This document shows positions 37,581-49,729 of a DNA stretch of 64,000 nt, piece by piece; positions within the stretch are counted from its first letter, which is position 1, and every line of letters begins with the position of its first letter. The DNA is from Sipunculus nudus. Lineage: Eukaryota; Annelida; Sipuncula; Golfingiida; Sipunculidae. A program made the translations under genes and the position numbers. The stretch lies in assembly GCA_026874595.1 (NCBI GenBank), contig CM049311.1:35071176-35135175 (forward strand), in the 5' to 3' direction. A model generated the notes under the pieces. The model saw only the letters and a program-made list of their open reading frames with translations. It made no database searches and was not told the DNA's origin.

Positions 37581-38171
37581 TTCAGACACTTATTAATTTT
37601 ATACTACAGACCTGTGTTCCCAAATATTTTCTTAAAATTGCAGATACTGCATTTTGCGTGTCCTAGTTGAGTAAATCCAGGTTTAATATAATTAATATAT
37701 TAATATTCATTTTTACTCAATATAAGAGGGGCGCGTCAGTTAGTTTCCTGGTATCAGAAAGGATTCCTGTTATTGCCTTATCATTACATCCTGGCAATTG
37801 GTGTCTTATTGGTCGACGTCAAGTATGGCTCATCTTTTGGTTTTTGAGTTGTGGATATATATTGTCACTTCTGGGTACTCACTGAACGGGTAGATTGAAT
37901 TTAGTGGTGTCAAATTATGAATGCAGCTCTTCCTAGTGTACGTTATAATGGAATATATGAGTAATATATACAAACTCATTTTTATATGTTATTTTTTTCC
38001 TAGAAGGAGACTAAATTAGTAAAAATACACTGTAGCTGAAAAGCTGTTTATTATCTTGTATAACAAAGCTACCATTTCGTTATGTTTTTGCAGATGTCAC
38101 AGTTTATCTAATCTAGAAAACTTTGGGATGACTTGAAATGTTTTCAAGATAAAAAAACAACGTAAAATTAC

Positions 38172-38740
38172 AACCAATTCCTTACGTGAATCGACTGGTA
38201 TAGCTTTTCATGCCTAATCGGTTATCAAAGAAAAACTGCTGATTTAAAGAAGACAATTTTAAACAAAGAAGTCACTTTGACATTTACGAATGCTACTATA
38301 TAATCACTTACTAAATGAACTGCTACCATTATAAGAGTACCATGTCCTTCGGACCCTAATATATAGCTGGCAGGTCTTTCTTTGTTCGTGGTTATTAATA
38401 CGAGATTGCGGTTTATCTGGAAACGGATGGCCAGATAACGAAGAAAAGAAAAAAGATTCTGGACAAATTCCTTACGTGAATCGACTGTTATAGCTGGTCA
38501 TGCCTAATCGGTTATCTAGAAAAACTGTTGATCTAAAGAAGACAAGTTTTAAGCAAAGAAGTCACTTTGACATTTACGAATAATACTGATCACTTAAAAA
38601 ATGAAGGAAACCATTATAAGAGTACCATGTCATTCGGACCCTAATATATGGCTGGAAGATGCGTCTTTGTTAATTCGAGATTGCTTGTTGTCTGGAAACA
38701 GATAACCAGATTACGACGAAAAGAAAAAGATTCTGGACCA
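38172..38740. repeat. Local tandem duplication of about 290 bp, U2 only
   Basis: Units 38172-38461 and 38462-38740 both begin near ATTCCTTACGTGAATCGACTG and end GATTCTGGAC. U1 has a single copy (about 14816-15090), so this duplication happened in U2 after the split. Confidence 0.85.
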
Positions 38741-39710
38741 TTTCAAAGGATTGTTCCGTGCTCAGTAAATATAACGAGGCAAAGAAAGATAAATAACCAA
38801 AGGTACCCTAGGTAAATATTGTATGCCTGGTATTGGTATAGGTTTTCTGTGTACAACTAGTTTCGGACCAGGGGTTACAGCATAAAAGACCGAGCTTCAG
38901 TAACAGTGACAGATATTATAAAAGTCTGGCCTGTTTCATCCATATTTTATACAATAATAAACCTAACTGTGAATGGAGTGCAGGTATTGGAATGAGGAGA
39001 TTTAAATCACTGGTCTAGTGGTTTGTTGGGGAAATTTCTAAGGTTTATCCGAGCTGAATCCTCGCTATGCTTTTCTTTTCAACAACGTTTTTTGTTTGCG
39101 AAAATGTTTTCATTTTTAAATCACCATGCATATCAAATACGTCCGTAGTCAAAATGGACAGTTTTTGTGGTAGGTTAACAATTGAATGTTAAAAGTTTAC
39201 TTTCTTATCTTCTTTAAGAAAAGATTTTGATATTTCCTCAATTTTCTTACGTGGATAACAAGAAGTATTTTTTTTTAAATATGTGAAGATTTAGGGTGCG
39301 TAAATGAGCAGTGGTTATTTAAATATAAAAAAACAGAGAGAAAGTTTTTTTCAGTGAGTTTCTTTTTTGTGAAAGACATTAACATGGGCCAGACAAATCA
39401 AAAGATTTCTAGTAGAATAACTCTAATATATGGAATAAGAGCAGTACCGCTATCATATAAATCCTTACTTTTAGCACTTGTTAGCTGAGCAGACATTGTA
39501 TCGAGTGAACTAATTATTTGAAAACGTCGGTGGGAGCACGAGACCTTTCACGCCTAAACTTTCCGTAAGGGAACGCTGACGAATTGACCTATATCACCAC
39601 GGCCCAAATGCTCCGCCATTTTAACTTATTATTATAATGAGCCCCAAAAACGCTCCTACACATATGGACTTCCATGCCCATGGTAGCGAGAGCTGATTAT
39701 AACGTAATAA

Positions 39711-39758
39711 TGACGTCACAAAGGGCGAGGGCGCATGACGTCGTATTTACTGACGTCA
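39711..39758. promoter_or_regulatory. Cluster of three CRE-like sites
   Basis: TGACGTCA at 39711-39718, TGACGTCG at 39736-39743 and TGACGTCA at 39751-39758. TGACGTCA is the full palindromic CREB/ATF site. Two perfect and one near-perfect copy in 48 bp of AT-rich DNA is unlikely by chance, but function is untested. Confidence 0.5.
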
Positions 39759-40928
39759 TCAACTGGTATCACCTGACCACTGTTTACTATATCTCAGTCA
39801 AATATGAACTTTGTTATATATTGGATTATTTGTCCCATACGAATTATGTGCCAGGTAAAACATAATTATTCACTCGGTAGTCGGAGGAATGGCTCCCGCA
39901 ACCTATAGCCTAGAAACTTTTTATACTGTCTCCTTCGTATAATAAAATATCCTGGAAAACATACCGACATGGATACTGGTAGTATTTACAGACTACACGT
40001 GTTCTGTTTGACAGAGCTCTGTCAAATTATGCAAAATGTTGTTTTTGTCAGATGATTGACGCTTTACAATGTTTAAGGTCACCTGATTTGCTGCTCCTTG
40101 GTCCGATGCTTATGTTTATTCATTGAATGAATATGCGATTAAGGTCGCATAGAGTTCATGGATAGGTCAATTCGCAATGAGAAGACGTTTTTGTAAACCG
40201 TTACTCAGCCAGGCAGAGAGAACATAATGTGATTGCCCTGACGCCATCTGGTTCCGATGGATATATATGATCATTTAGACACAGAAGGCGACTTAAGTCA
40301 TGCAAGTGACATCAGCCTAGTCGCAATTTTAAGTCACTATTGTAATCATTATAACTTCACAATTGTAACAATGGTAATTAGGCCCAATAGGCCCGAGGAC
40401 ATGAATACATCCCAGCGCGTCAATTAAAATGTTAAAATAAAATAAAAATTAAATTTAATGTTTTCAGTAACATTAAAGCTGACAGGAGGTCAGAACCCAA
40501 AACTAAAAGTAAACACTCTAAAATTAGCCGTGCCTCAACAAGATTATAGCAACAAGATGTCTTTTTCCAATCTCCAAGCATAGTTGGAGCTATTGTGGCA
40601 AAAAATCCATGGGAAAATTTGCATCCATTGGACCGACAAATACAGGCTTCTAAATTTTGAATTAACGGCAATCTAATGAATTATGGGATAGAATTGTTTT
40701 AAAATATGTAACAAAACATTCATTTAATGGCCCTGGATATAATTTATAAATGTTTTAAAGCTGGGCGATCATCTATAATAGCCATTTCTCAAGATCTGAA
40801 TAATTTTTGTTCCTTGCATATCAAGTGCCTCAAGATATTAAAACCCTGATTATTTCAAGAATTCATCTCTCTATATTGAGATCAACAGTAGGAATAAGTG
40901 ATAGTTTTTTTATGGTACCACCATTTCG

Positions 40929-41060
40929 GTCCCCTGGCAACAGATAGTCTCCGACTAGCGTCAGAGTGCCTTTCGATCTTGTATGGAGGACCGCACTAAA
41001 AGGCTATATAAGGATGAGAATATTTCCGTCAATGTGGACAACGCCTCATGACCAACAGGT
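40929..41060 (+). promoter_or_regulatory. Candidate RNA polymerase II promoter (X-box, TATA, donor-like site)
   Basis: GTCCCCTGGCAAC (40929-40941) fits the RFX X-box consensus. CTATATAAGG (41004-41013) is a good TATA box, and CAACAG followed by GTACGC at 41059 could be a 5' splice donor about 45 bp beyond. No downstream exon is identified. Confidence 0.3.
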
Positions 41061-42296
41061 ACGCTGACACTTCAAATAAACCAGACAAATCGCTATATAT
41101 GTTTGTTTAACAACACCTTACACGTTTTATCTCTACATGTTTGTTAATTTCTGACCGCATGGACACAAACGTGTTCCGAACGGGTTACCGTACGGTTAGC
41201 CAACTTGTACTCGACACATTATTTGACCTGTTGCCACTGAGATTGGTTTACACTTTGGTTTGTGAACTGACTTGTATTCTTTTGTAATAATTCATCACTC
41301 GTAACCTAATGTTAAGCTTACCGACAGCATGTTAACCACGATATTGATGTAATAAGCTGGATGGTCATTGTAGCGCATTCTCGCGTATGACTTGCGTCAC
41401 GAATCAGGTACACATTTACCGGTTATCTGAGTCCTGTATTCACCGCTATGGCTATGGTCGGGCATCTCCGCTATCTATACGGGAATTCAGGATTAAAGCG
41501 ACAGCTTCAAAAACTCAGGCGACTGGTCATGAGTGACATATTGGGAAATTAGGAACTTGCTGTTCGTGGAGTGATTTCAAAGTTCAGACTAGCCAGTCTT
41601 ACAAAAACATAAAAACGAACACCTTGAGAGGTTTTAAAGGGTACATTCCCCTCACGTTCTTGCCCATCATGACCCAACAAAGGCTGTAGTCTTTGCTATT
41701 GAGATTTAGAGTTCATCCGTGAAAACATGACAATAAAACCTGTTGAACGATCTAAACAACCGGAAACGTATAAGGGCCCACACGAACCTCCATCCATAAG
41801 GAATGACTTACAAACGGAGTTGTAAACAACTGCGAAGCCGGCGGGGATGAATATTACACTTAATTATGCAACAACCCAAATAAAAGGTGTGTTACTTGAT
41901 CAAATAGATTTGATCAAACAAGTCAACTGAATTAGATCTAAGATTTCAATTTAAAAGTCATTCCTGAAAATGTGATATTAAGCCGACATTTGGACATGTT
42001 ATCCAATCTACGAAATTCTAAATTGTGCTAACATGAAACATTACAGATTAAGTCGAAGTCAGATTATAAAGGATAAAATTTAATGTAAAATGCTATTAAA
42101 AGGTTAAAAATATAACAGAAAAGAAACAACGTTAAAATTCATTGCTTTTATCAAAAGAGGATTAAATTTTCCCGTTTCCTTCATGATTTTGAACATTTCT
42201 ATAGACATTAATTAGACGACTTAACTTATCAGGAGATAAGATCTTAAAAGCCGGATTGCTAATGTCGTCATAATGATGAATCCTTACTAAAATATG

Positions 42297-43240
42297 TACC
42301 GACATTATCGGTACTGTCCCCACATGTACCACCGGATTAAATTCGACGGGAATATCCTTTACATCCGTCACTGTATTTTCTTATATCGCCTCAGCAGCAT
42401 ACACCCGGACAGCTACGATCGGAATCTTTAGATGGAATACTGTCTTTATAGACCACATAATTGTTTGGGAAAATCATATCTAGTAGTCCTGTGCCAAATA
42501 CAGTATTTTTAGGTGACATGTTTGGACAGATTGCCTGTCAAATCTGCATGCGAATTCTTAGACCTACACATTCACTCCGCTTCGGCCTTTTGAAATTCGT
42601 TCGGATGAGGCCTACTTAGTAAGACACCTCAACAATATAAGTTTGAGTGATTGAGTTAAGAGCATGGCTTGATTGGTGGACCAAAAACAGATTGAATCCT
42701 GCATAAGACGAATTTGTTTTTCCTAGTTCTTATAAGAATGTTCAATTCTGGTTGTAATTAAATGCCAGCAACTAGCAAAAGCTAGTATTCTGCATGTTCT
42801 GCAGAGAACCAAAAACATGATTTGGCCACATAAAAAATCAAGAAGCACGGGAGGCAATAATCACTGATAGCTTCCAGGAAATGAGAATTTTCAAGACGTT
42901 ACAGCTTTTGCAATACACAATATACTTTTTAAATTTTTATCATAAACCATTATTGGGCTTTATGATGAAATAAAACATTTAGATTGGTTAAACATGATGG
43001 GTTTTGTCAGGTGTCCTGTCTAATAATCTCATCATAGCATCGTATGCATGCAACCATCTTCCCATTTCTCCCTTGTTCTTTTTTATTCAGATAAAGTTGT
43101 AGTTCTTTCGATACCTTGTTTCTCTGGTGCGTATGTGTCTGATTGACCAGATTCACATTAACCTTTTATTATTTTTGAAAAATATAAAACCATACATGCC
43201 ATTATATTGTTAGTCATAAATAAGCTGGGACGCTTATCAT
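42297..43240. other. About 0.94-kb segment present only in U2; no gene recognised
   Basis: U1 (17315-17340) passes directly from AAAATATG to the GGACAACC block, while U2 has this extra sequence. It begins with a small inverted repeat, TACCGA and TCGGTA separated by 5 bases. No transposon termini are identified. Confidence 0.45.
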
Positions 43241-43255
43241 CAAATGATAAAACAC

Positions 43256-44808
43256 CTGAGCAATTCAGAGACAACCCCCTCAAACAGCTGCCTCCAAGCT
43301 AAAGATTTCTCTAAGTAAGAGAAAAGTAACAGTAGTGAGTACTTCCGCTAAGTTAGCTGTAAAAAGGAGGTAACAGATACATAAGCATAAGCTCCTCTAT
43401 TAATTGCCTAAATTAGATAAAACTATCAGGCAAATTATATAAACTAATTTACTTCATGTGTCTGTCAGGTCTAGCAGAACTATATGACACCTTATATTTA
43501 TGGGGTTGATTAGAAAGTTTGCAACTATAATCCCAGATATAGCCTGTCTAAATTGTCCATGAATAAAAGACATCATCATACAACAATAGCGTCACTTCGA
43601 CCCTCCGACATTAGAAAGTCTATCAAATTGTCAAATGCCTTGATAAGGGTCAGACGAGATCCACACTTTAAGGCTCGATTAGGCTACAAATATTTAAGCT
43701 GCAAAAATAATCCCAGATATAGCGCCTAACCGTATATTCCATGAATAAGTGACATCATTATACAACAATAGCGCTATTTCTTTAATACTCTTCTTCTGCA
43801 TTCTTAAAGTGTTTCAAGACATTATTATGTTTGCCATATGGGCGCGTTTCTGAGTATATCACACCTTCTTCATCAAATATCCTTTTTTATTTCAGCAATT
43901 TATTTTATTACTACCTTTATTTTAATGGGATAAGCTAAAACTGTCAAACACAGTATTAAATTGTTATTACCAACTCGGCTGTGATATGCCTATTATTAAT
44001 CACTGCGGAATATTCAGGGACAAACCCCGCAAAACAGCTGCTGCCCAATTAAAGGTTTCTAAAGGTAAATTAAATGTGCTGGTGTTGAGTAAACCTCCCG
44101 ATAGGCTAGCTATAAAAACAAGGTAACCGTTACATAAGGAAGAGCTCCGATTTTAGATATCTGATTAGATAAACTATCAGGCAAATTATAGAAATTTATT
44201 GACGTCATGTGTCTCTCACGTCTTGCAGAACTATATGACACCTTATATTTACGGGGTTGATGGGAAAGGTTCCAACAATAATACCAGATATATAGCCTGC
44301 CAGTATTTTAAATGCATAAAAGATATAATAGCGTCATTTCGGCCCTCAGACATTAGAGAGTCTATCGAGATGTCAGAATGCCTTGACGTCAGAATGTCGG
44401 ATGAGATCTGCACTGTAAGGCTCGATTAGGCTGCAAATATTTGCAATTAACGGTTAAAAGTCCTGTACGTTTCACACAGATCATATCTACTTAAAGCCCG
44501 ATATTCACCTATCATTCATACAAAATTTATGTGATAACTACTTATTCGGCGTATACATACTATAAACTCTAGGTAATAACTGTAAAGAAAAGTTCTTATA
44601 AAGCCACTGTGGCGAATGTAGTGGTTTATCCACAAGCTGTTACTGAACAAAACAAAGGAAAACTAAATATGTTTCCTCATCTGGTTGGTTGCATATGTTG
44701 AAAGCTGAAAGGTAACGAGTTGCAAAAAGCCTTTGCAAAACTTTTTCACGTCAATCTTGCCACGAGATGTCCTTGTTGAATGGATTTGGGCAATTTAGAG
44801 GAACACCC

Positions 44809-44879
<71 letters not shown>

Positions 44880-45462
44880 ATTTACAAGTGGATATAAACA
44901 AAACGAACAGCCGGTATCAGGTGAGATCGGCGTTTTTTATGACAATTCTTATAAAAGGTTCAAGGGATTATCTGTAGATTAAAGACGTCAGATGTCGTAA
45001 AAGACCCCTTAAGGGTTCTCTTTCTTCTTCTTCTTTAATACTCTTCTTCTTCATTCTTAACATGTTGTGCTTGTTTTACGACATTGTAAATTTTGCCAGG
45101 GGGCGCGTTTCTGTGTATATCAAACCTTATACATCAAATATTTTTTTTTTCATTTCAACTCATTTTATTTCATTAATATCTTTATTATAGTAGTGGAAAA
45201 TCCCAAAGGTCAAACAGAGTATTAAATTGTTATTCCTAACTCGGCTGGGATATACCTTTTATTTATCACTAGAGACAATTCAGGGACAACCCCAGAAAAC
45301 AGCTGCTCCCAAGCTTAAGGTTTCTAAAGGTATAAGAAAGTAATGAAGTTGGGTTAACCTCCCTTTGGGATAGCTGTAAAAACAAGGTTACAGTTATATA
45401 AGCAAGACTTCCCGGTTTAGATACCCGATTAAATAAACTATCAGGCAAATTAGAGTAAAATT
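43256..45462. repeat. Tandem sub-repeats at the end of U2
   Basis: Three related units (about 43256-43700, 44010-44460, 45265-45462) match those at 17340-18985. Intervening sequence has the GGGCGCGTTTCTG block at about 43850 and 45105. A (TA)n tract at 44816-44871 interrupts the array. Confidence 0.65.
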
Positions 45463-45470
45463 GTCTTAAC

Positions 45471-46255
45471 TGTATAACAGTTATAGGGTTAACGTATCTT
45501 CCATGCCCGTCACAAATGTAAGGTAAAAACATACAAGATATAATTTACATATATTTTCAATGAACAAACGATATAATATCAAAATACTACAGTCGTTTTA
45601 TAATAAAGATGACCCTGTCGGTTGGTCATAGAGTACGCCTGTTGCTGGAGGCTATACTATTTAGAATGTATTTATCAATTGCGATTATATGTTATGTTAT
45701 TGAGTTTACGGGACTTTGCGTTGAAGTACCCTTGATTTTGTGTTAAGGTTTATCATGAAAACTGTTGATTTTTGCTCTACATTTGTGAGGTGTTTGTAAA
45801 CACATTTTATTGAGAACTTAAATATGGTTACATTTTGAACAATGACATTTATGACATAGGTTTTAAGGAGAATATAAAGAAAATACATGTATAACGTTTT
45901 CAAAACTTTGTCTTTTAAGATGAAATCATTTCAGCCGTGTTATATAATACAAGACATCTACAGACTTGTTTACAGGCCTTTTGCTATCAGGGCAATAAAA
46001 TGAAATTTAACAGTTCATATTTCATTTCTCGTGATTTTTTTCTCTACTCATGTTTTCCGAGATTTCCACAATCACACCTCACTAGGTGGCGACTGTCGGC
46101 GTTTACCTGGTAGCGTTTCAAAATCATGTTTTCAAGCATATTACGCCGGCTTTGTCGTAGGAGAAATATCTTGGGGTTTTGTCAGGCTGTTTTAATTTTT
46201 ACCATGTCGTGTACGACAGCATCAGTGTCGGACATTTTTTATATGAAAACGATTT
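45471..46255. other. No gene recognised
   Basis: AT-rich sequence following the end of U2. Nothing recognisable on either strand. Confidence 0.5.
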
Positions 46256-47180
46256 AAGCCGGCGGCCCACTTAAGCCTGCGTCAAATATCCAATTTCTGG
46301 ATCGCCAGAATGTCGCCGAATTCCAATCCCGCCAGGAAGTCGAGCGTATTTTACGCTTTAAATCTAACCTTTCACATATCGGACGGGGATCGGGATGTGT
46401 CCACTGGTGATCAAAAATCGCCCGGTGGTCGACAATAAACAAAAGGTAGTCGGGCGAAGGCCGCCTGGCATAATGACAGGCGCCGTCCGAGTTGGGTTCG
46501 ATGGTCATTTGCATGGTCTATCGATGCTCGCAAGACACCCGTACGACGCCAAGGCGATCTCCGCCCGACGTCCTGCCTGACGTCGTCCGACGTTTGCCTA
46601 ATGTCGTCCGACGTCCGCGCCTCGAGTATATATATGACATGTAGAAGTTTGTCACATCATATTTCTTAAGTCTGACAGAATTTAGAGCATTGCACAGCTA
46701 CTAAGAAATAGTGGCTAGCTAAGATGCAAATAGAGCAAAGAAACCCGTATTCCTTAGAAGAAGGTGGCACGGGGCATGAGTCCTCTACGGAGCATGAACC
46801 TGAAGGTGAGTTAACAGGAGCCCGTCCGGGGGCCGACGTAGCCGCCTAACGGCGGCCCGACACCAGCACGAAGCGCGCTCGCAGCACGTTCGACTATATA
46901 CAAGTCGGGCGGGATACGGGAGGCGGTCGTTCGAGTATCGTAGGGAGCCTATGCGGCGGCCGCGCAGCTCTGTCGACCTCCGTCCGAATTTTAAAGCAGA
47001 AATTCGTCCAAAATCGTCAGATTTCTGCCTGAATATCGATCGCATGTTGGCCGCTGCCCGAGCGATCTACGGGCGACCTTTTTACGAGCTCTGTGACCTC
47101 ATAAAATCGCCATTGAAAATCGCCATTGGAAAATCGTTTAATTAAGAACAGGTTTCGGTGCCCAGCGATCGTCGGCCGAC

Positions 47181-47186
<6 letters not shown>
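46256..47186 (+). promoter_or_regulatory. CpG-rich island with candidate promoter and first coding exon
   Basis: This stretch is markedly GC- and CpG-rich against AT-rich flanks. Upstream of the TATA box the word GTCGTCCGACGT(C/T) is repeated (about 46575-46615). TATATATAT lies at 46627-46635. An ATG at 46724-46726 opens 27 codons, and the frame ends at a strong splice-donor match, CTGAAG followed by GTGAGT (46806-46811, phase 1). I cannot place the encoded N-terminus in a family. It could be a host gene whose later exons are absent or unrecognised here, or the 5' end of a DNA transposon gene. Nothing downstream confirms either. Confidence 0.35.
46724..46805 (+). CDS. Candidate first coding exon, product unknown
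   Basis: Eighty-two bases from ATG to a consensus GTGAGT donor. The peptide is acidic, with NPYSLEE near residues 7-13 and a Glu/His/Ser-rich end. The start was chosen because it is the first ATG after the TATA box (about 90 bp downstream) and its frame stays open to the donor. No matching acceptor and second exon are identified downstream, so this may be an isolated remnant. Confidence 0.25.
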
Positions 47187-47225
<39 letters not shown>

Positions 47226-47230
<5 letters not shown>

Positions 47231-48259
47231 TCATCCCACTTCCACGGCATATCATAATAAAAATTACAACCTAATCACACATGCCCGAGAAGGGCGCACC
47301 GCGGGCTGGTGGCCTGAGGCCACCCGGTGTCCCAAGGCCACCATTCGCGATAGTAATCTGCCACCTGCGAAAATGTCGTCCGCGAAAAAATTTACCCATG
47401 TAAAATATCGTGAATGAATCAAATTGGGTGGGGCCAGACGGGTGTTTTACTACAAGTCTCTGATTGGCTCTGTCTTGGGCCGGGCGTCTTTCCACCATTC
47501 GCGGAAAATATACTGTGTCAACATTTATTATACAAAAATGAAACTGCCGGAGACTTGTCATGGGTCTGACTTCTAAAAATAGAAGCGGACACTCGTGTCA
47601 TGTACGACTAGGAAAAAAGGATTACTTTCGCAATGTGTTACTGAGCTACATGGGTGTTGGAATCATAATATCTCCTTACTGACCCATCTAATGCGTGGGA
47701 AAAATCCTTGTCCGTAATGAAAATCCGGCAAAGTGGTCGGAACGCGTAATAGCTCCACAGGTGAGCAAAATGATAAACAACATTTCAAACTTGTAGAAAA
47801 CTGCAAGATTAATCAAAGTAGGTAAATTTTATTTAATTGTTACACGAAAAGAAAATGCCATGTCTGGAAGGCTTTGTCGAGAAACTAGAAAAATGTACAT
47901 AATGCATGTATGGTATTTTTATTAAATGAAAATGTTGTTAAAATCTAAATGTCAAGTTCTGTATGGTGTTAATTGACAATTTGCCATAATTCGGGGTGGT
48001 GGGTGGCTATTAACTCCAGGTTTGGCTCCTTGTCATTTGCAAGGATCCGCTATATTTAAGAACCATACAGTCTGAATGCAGGAAACTGACGCATCTGCTC
48101 TCGCTTAGTCTGTGGTGATATATCTGGGTGATATATCTGACAGAAATAATAAGATTCAATTTGCTTTTTCTGTTTCTAATCTTTCTTAATTTTTCCTTTA
48201 CGCCTATGAATATCATCCAAAGATTTTTTATGCTGCCATTTTATATCATTTTTAACCAC

Positions 48260-48261
<2 letters not shown>
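47226..48261. other. No gene recognised; GC-rich patch near the start
   Basis: A (TA)n tract (47184-47224) precedes it. About 47280-47530 is GC-rich with repeated CCACCATTCGCG words, suggestive of an unclassified transposon end. The rest is AT-rich without recognisable features. Confidence 0.4.

Positions 48262-48343
<82 letters not shown>
48262..48343. repeat. (GA)n microsatellite
   Basis: Almost pure GA repeat with one AA interruption near 48307. Confidence 0.95.
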
Positions 48344-48345
<2 letters not shown>

Positions 48346-48805
48346 AAATAAGCTTTAAGTAGCTTGCCCTAGCTCGATCCGCATGTTAATGCGACATATA
48401 ATTTCACTTTTCGTTCATTTTCACACGATTTTGTAACATTTAATTTTTGTAATCAATTTTTAAAAGGTACGCTATTTAAGCACCAAGTAACCGTGAGCCA
48501 CTTTTAAGTGGAGTTAAATAAAACTGCATGACGATATCTCAAAACACGTTTTTTTCTCTACCGTGTGTCTTTCTTGTCAAAAAGAAAATTTTAATATTTT
48601 TAATTAAGAAAAATTTAAAGTTTCGGTTTTAGCATAGATAAATACATGATAGAAGAAAAAACAAACAAAATTAAGATAGAGGAATTACTTACTTTTAATC
48701 AAATAGATAATTAACGCAATTCTTTAAAGTCATTTAAAGCCCGTCATTTGTAAAGTCGGACAAACAAAGTTGGCCGATTACCAAACTCGGTCAAGCTTCG
48801 TCTCA

Positions 48806-49000
48806 GGGCGCCACCACTGTTAGCTCCGGGTGTAGGTCTTGTGGAGTGTTATCGGAGTCTAAGAGACCTACTGATAAAAATTACCCACACGTCTCACAGT
48901 CGTGTTCTTTGACTTTTTATTGATTTTCCTTGCAGCTGTTGTGCCGCAAGTCTTTTCCTGCACGGACGTTATATAACACCCATTGTCCCAGATATTCCTT
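48806..49000 (-). repeat. LTR 3' portion with primer-binding site, minus strand
   Basis: Read on the minus strand: GTTATATAAC, a TATA-like box (48968-48977), AATAAA (48916-48921), then the LTR end GGAGCTAACA at 48818. One spacer base later comes TGGTGGCGCCC (48806-48816), exactly complementary to a tRNA 3' end of the form GGGCGCCACCA. This order (TATA, polyA signal, LTR edge, primer-binding site) is that of a retroelement 5' LTR and leader. No gag is recognised in the expected direction (below 48800), and the LTR's outer edge (somewhere above 49000) is not identified. Confidence 0.45.
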
Positions 49001-49349
49001 AAGGATATGGAAATCAAAGCATATTTCTTGTGTCACATTCTCTGTGACAAAGATCCTTATGAAAAACATTCTTACTTTTGTGCTCCCGATAATAAGCTCA
49101 CAGCAAGCAAACCGGGGAATTCTTTGAATGGGCGCGTGGTCTATTTTTGCCAATCGGGTTCCCGTCTTAAGTGTCTTCGGATAGCCATTTGAAGAGCCAA
49201 GAGGAGTTATAAGCCCCAAAGCAGGCACGAAGCAAGTAATTTCAGGCTATGTCACGATATTTGACTGTAATTTGCGGTTGATGGTTGATGTCTAGAGAGA
49301 GGTTGATTTGGTTATTCTTATAGTAAAGGTCAAGTGGGGTCAACATTAT

Positions 49350-49729
49350 CGCTAAAAAAGGAGAAGGGACCGGATACAAAGCCGGGAAATCGTGATTTCG
49401 AATCTCAGCCGAGCCAGTGAGATTTATCACGGTCGACCCCTACCCAGGGTGGGTGCTCTGCAGGCCAAATGGGGAGACTGTATCCAACAGTCGGGTTTCA
49501 CTCACAAACGAGTGCGCCTTTCGGGGGTTCCTCGGTGTTATGACTCAGCAATGGGGATGAGACACAACCAGGACCCGCAGGAGTGAATCACCGAGCCTGG
49601 TTGACGCCAGAGCATTGTGTTCAAGCCCTTGTCACGGAGTCCGAAACCGGAATGGAAATTCTGCGGTTGTATATAGACTTAGTTAAGCAAGCATTTAAAA
49701 ATGGAGGCGGTTACCTCCACAAAAAAAAG
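49350..49729 (+). mobile_element. tRNA-like SINE copy C
   Basis: It matches copies A and B from the Pol III-like head (best B-box here, GATTTCGAATCTC) through ACAAACGAGTGCGCCTTTCG, GGTGTTATGACTCAGCAATG and GAGTCCGAAACCGGAATGG, to an A-rich end after GGCGGTTACCTCCAC. It is the only full-length copy outside the duplicated blocks, so it defines the element's extent (about 380 bp). Confidence 0.6.

Larger units (their letters stand above)
39230..41270. other. 2-kb segment present in U2 but not U1, with promoter-like motifs
   Basis: U1/U2 homology stops near 39215 and resumes at about 41280 (AATTCATCACTCGTAACC, matching 16280). The segment has no recognised coding sequence. It contains three CRE-like sites, a perfect 20-bp palindrome (40007-40026, half TTTGACAGAG), an ATGCGA/TCGCAT hairpin near 40133-40150, an X-box and a TATA box. 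It is either an insertion in U2 or a deletion in U1. Confidence 0.55.
18986..45470. repeat. Segmental duplication copy U2, expanded by insertions
   Basis: It carries the U1 landmarks in the same order over about 26.5 kb instead of 7.8 kb. The excess of about 18.7 kb is nearly all accounted for: the block 20775-26698 absent from U1 (5.9 kb), a second copy of the 5-kb tandem unit (27981-33045), the LINE at 33781-37176, sequence at 37188-37966, and inserts 39230-41270 and 42297-43240. No host gene is recognised across it. Confidence 0.75.

Noticed and set aside
44767-44982. Open frame rich in alternating Ile and Tyr
   Set aside because: It is a translation of the (TA)n microsatellite and has no independent coding evidence.
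46254-47561. Several Arg/Pro-rich open frames on both strands in the CpG-rich island
   Set aside because: GC-rich DNA has few stop codons. None carries recognisable motifs except the short ATG-to-donor frame at 46724.
48128-48346. Open frame ending in Arg-Glu repeats
   Set aside because: It is a translation of the (GA)n microsatellite.
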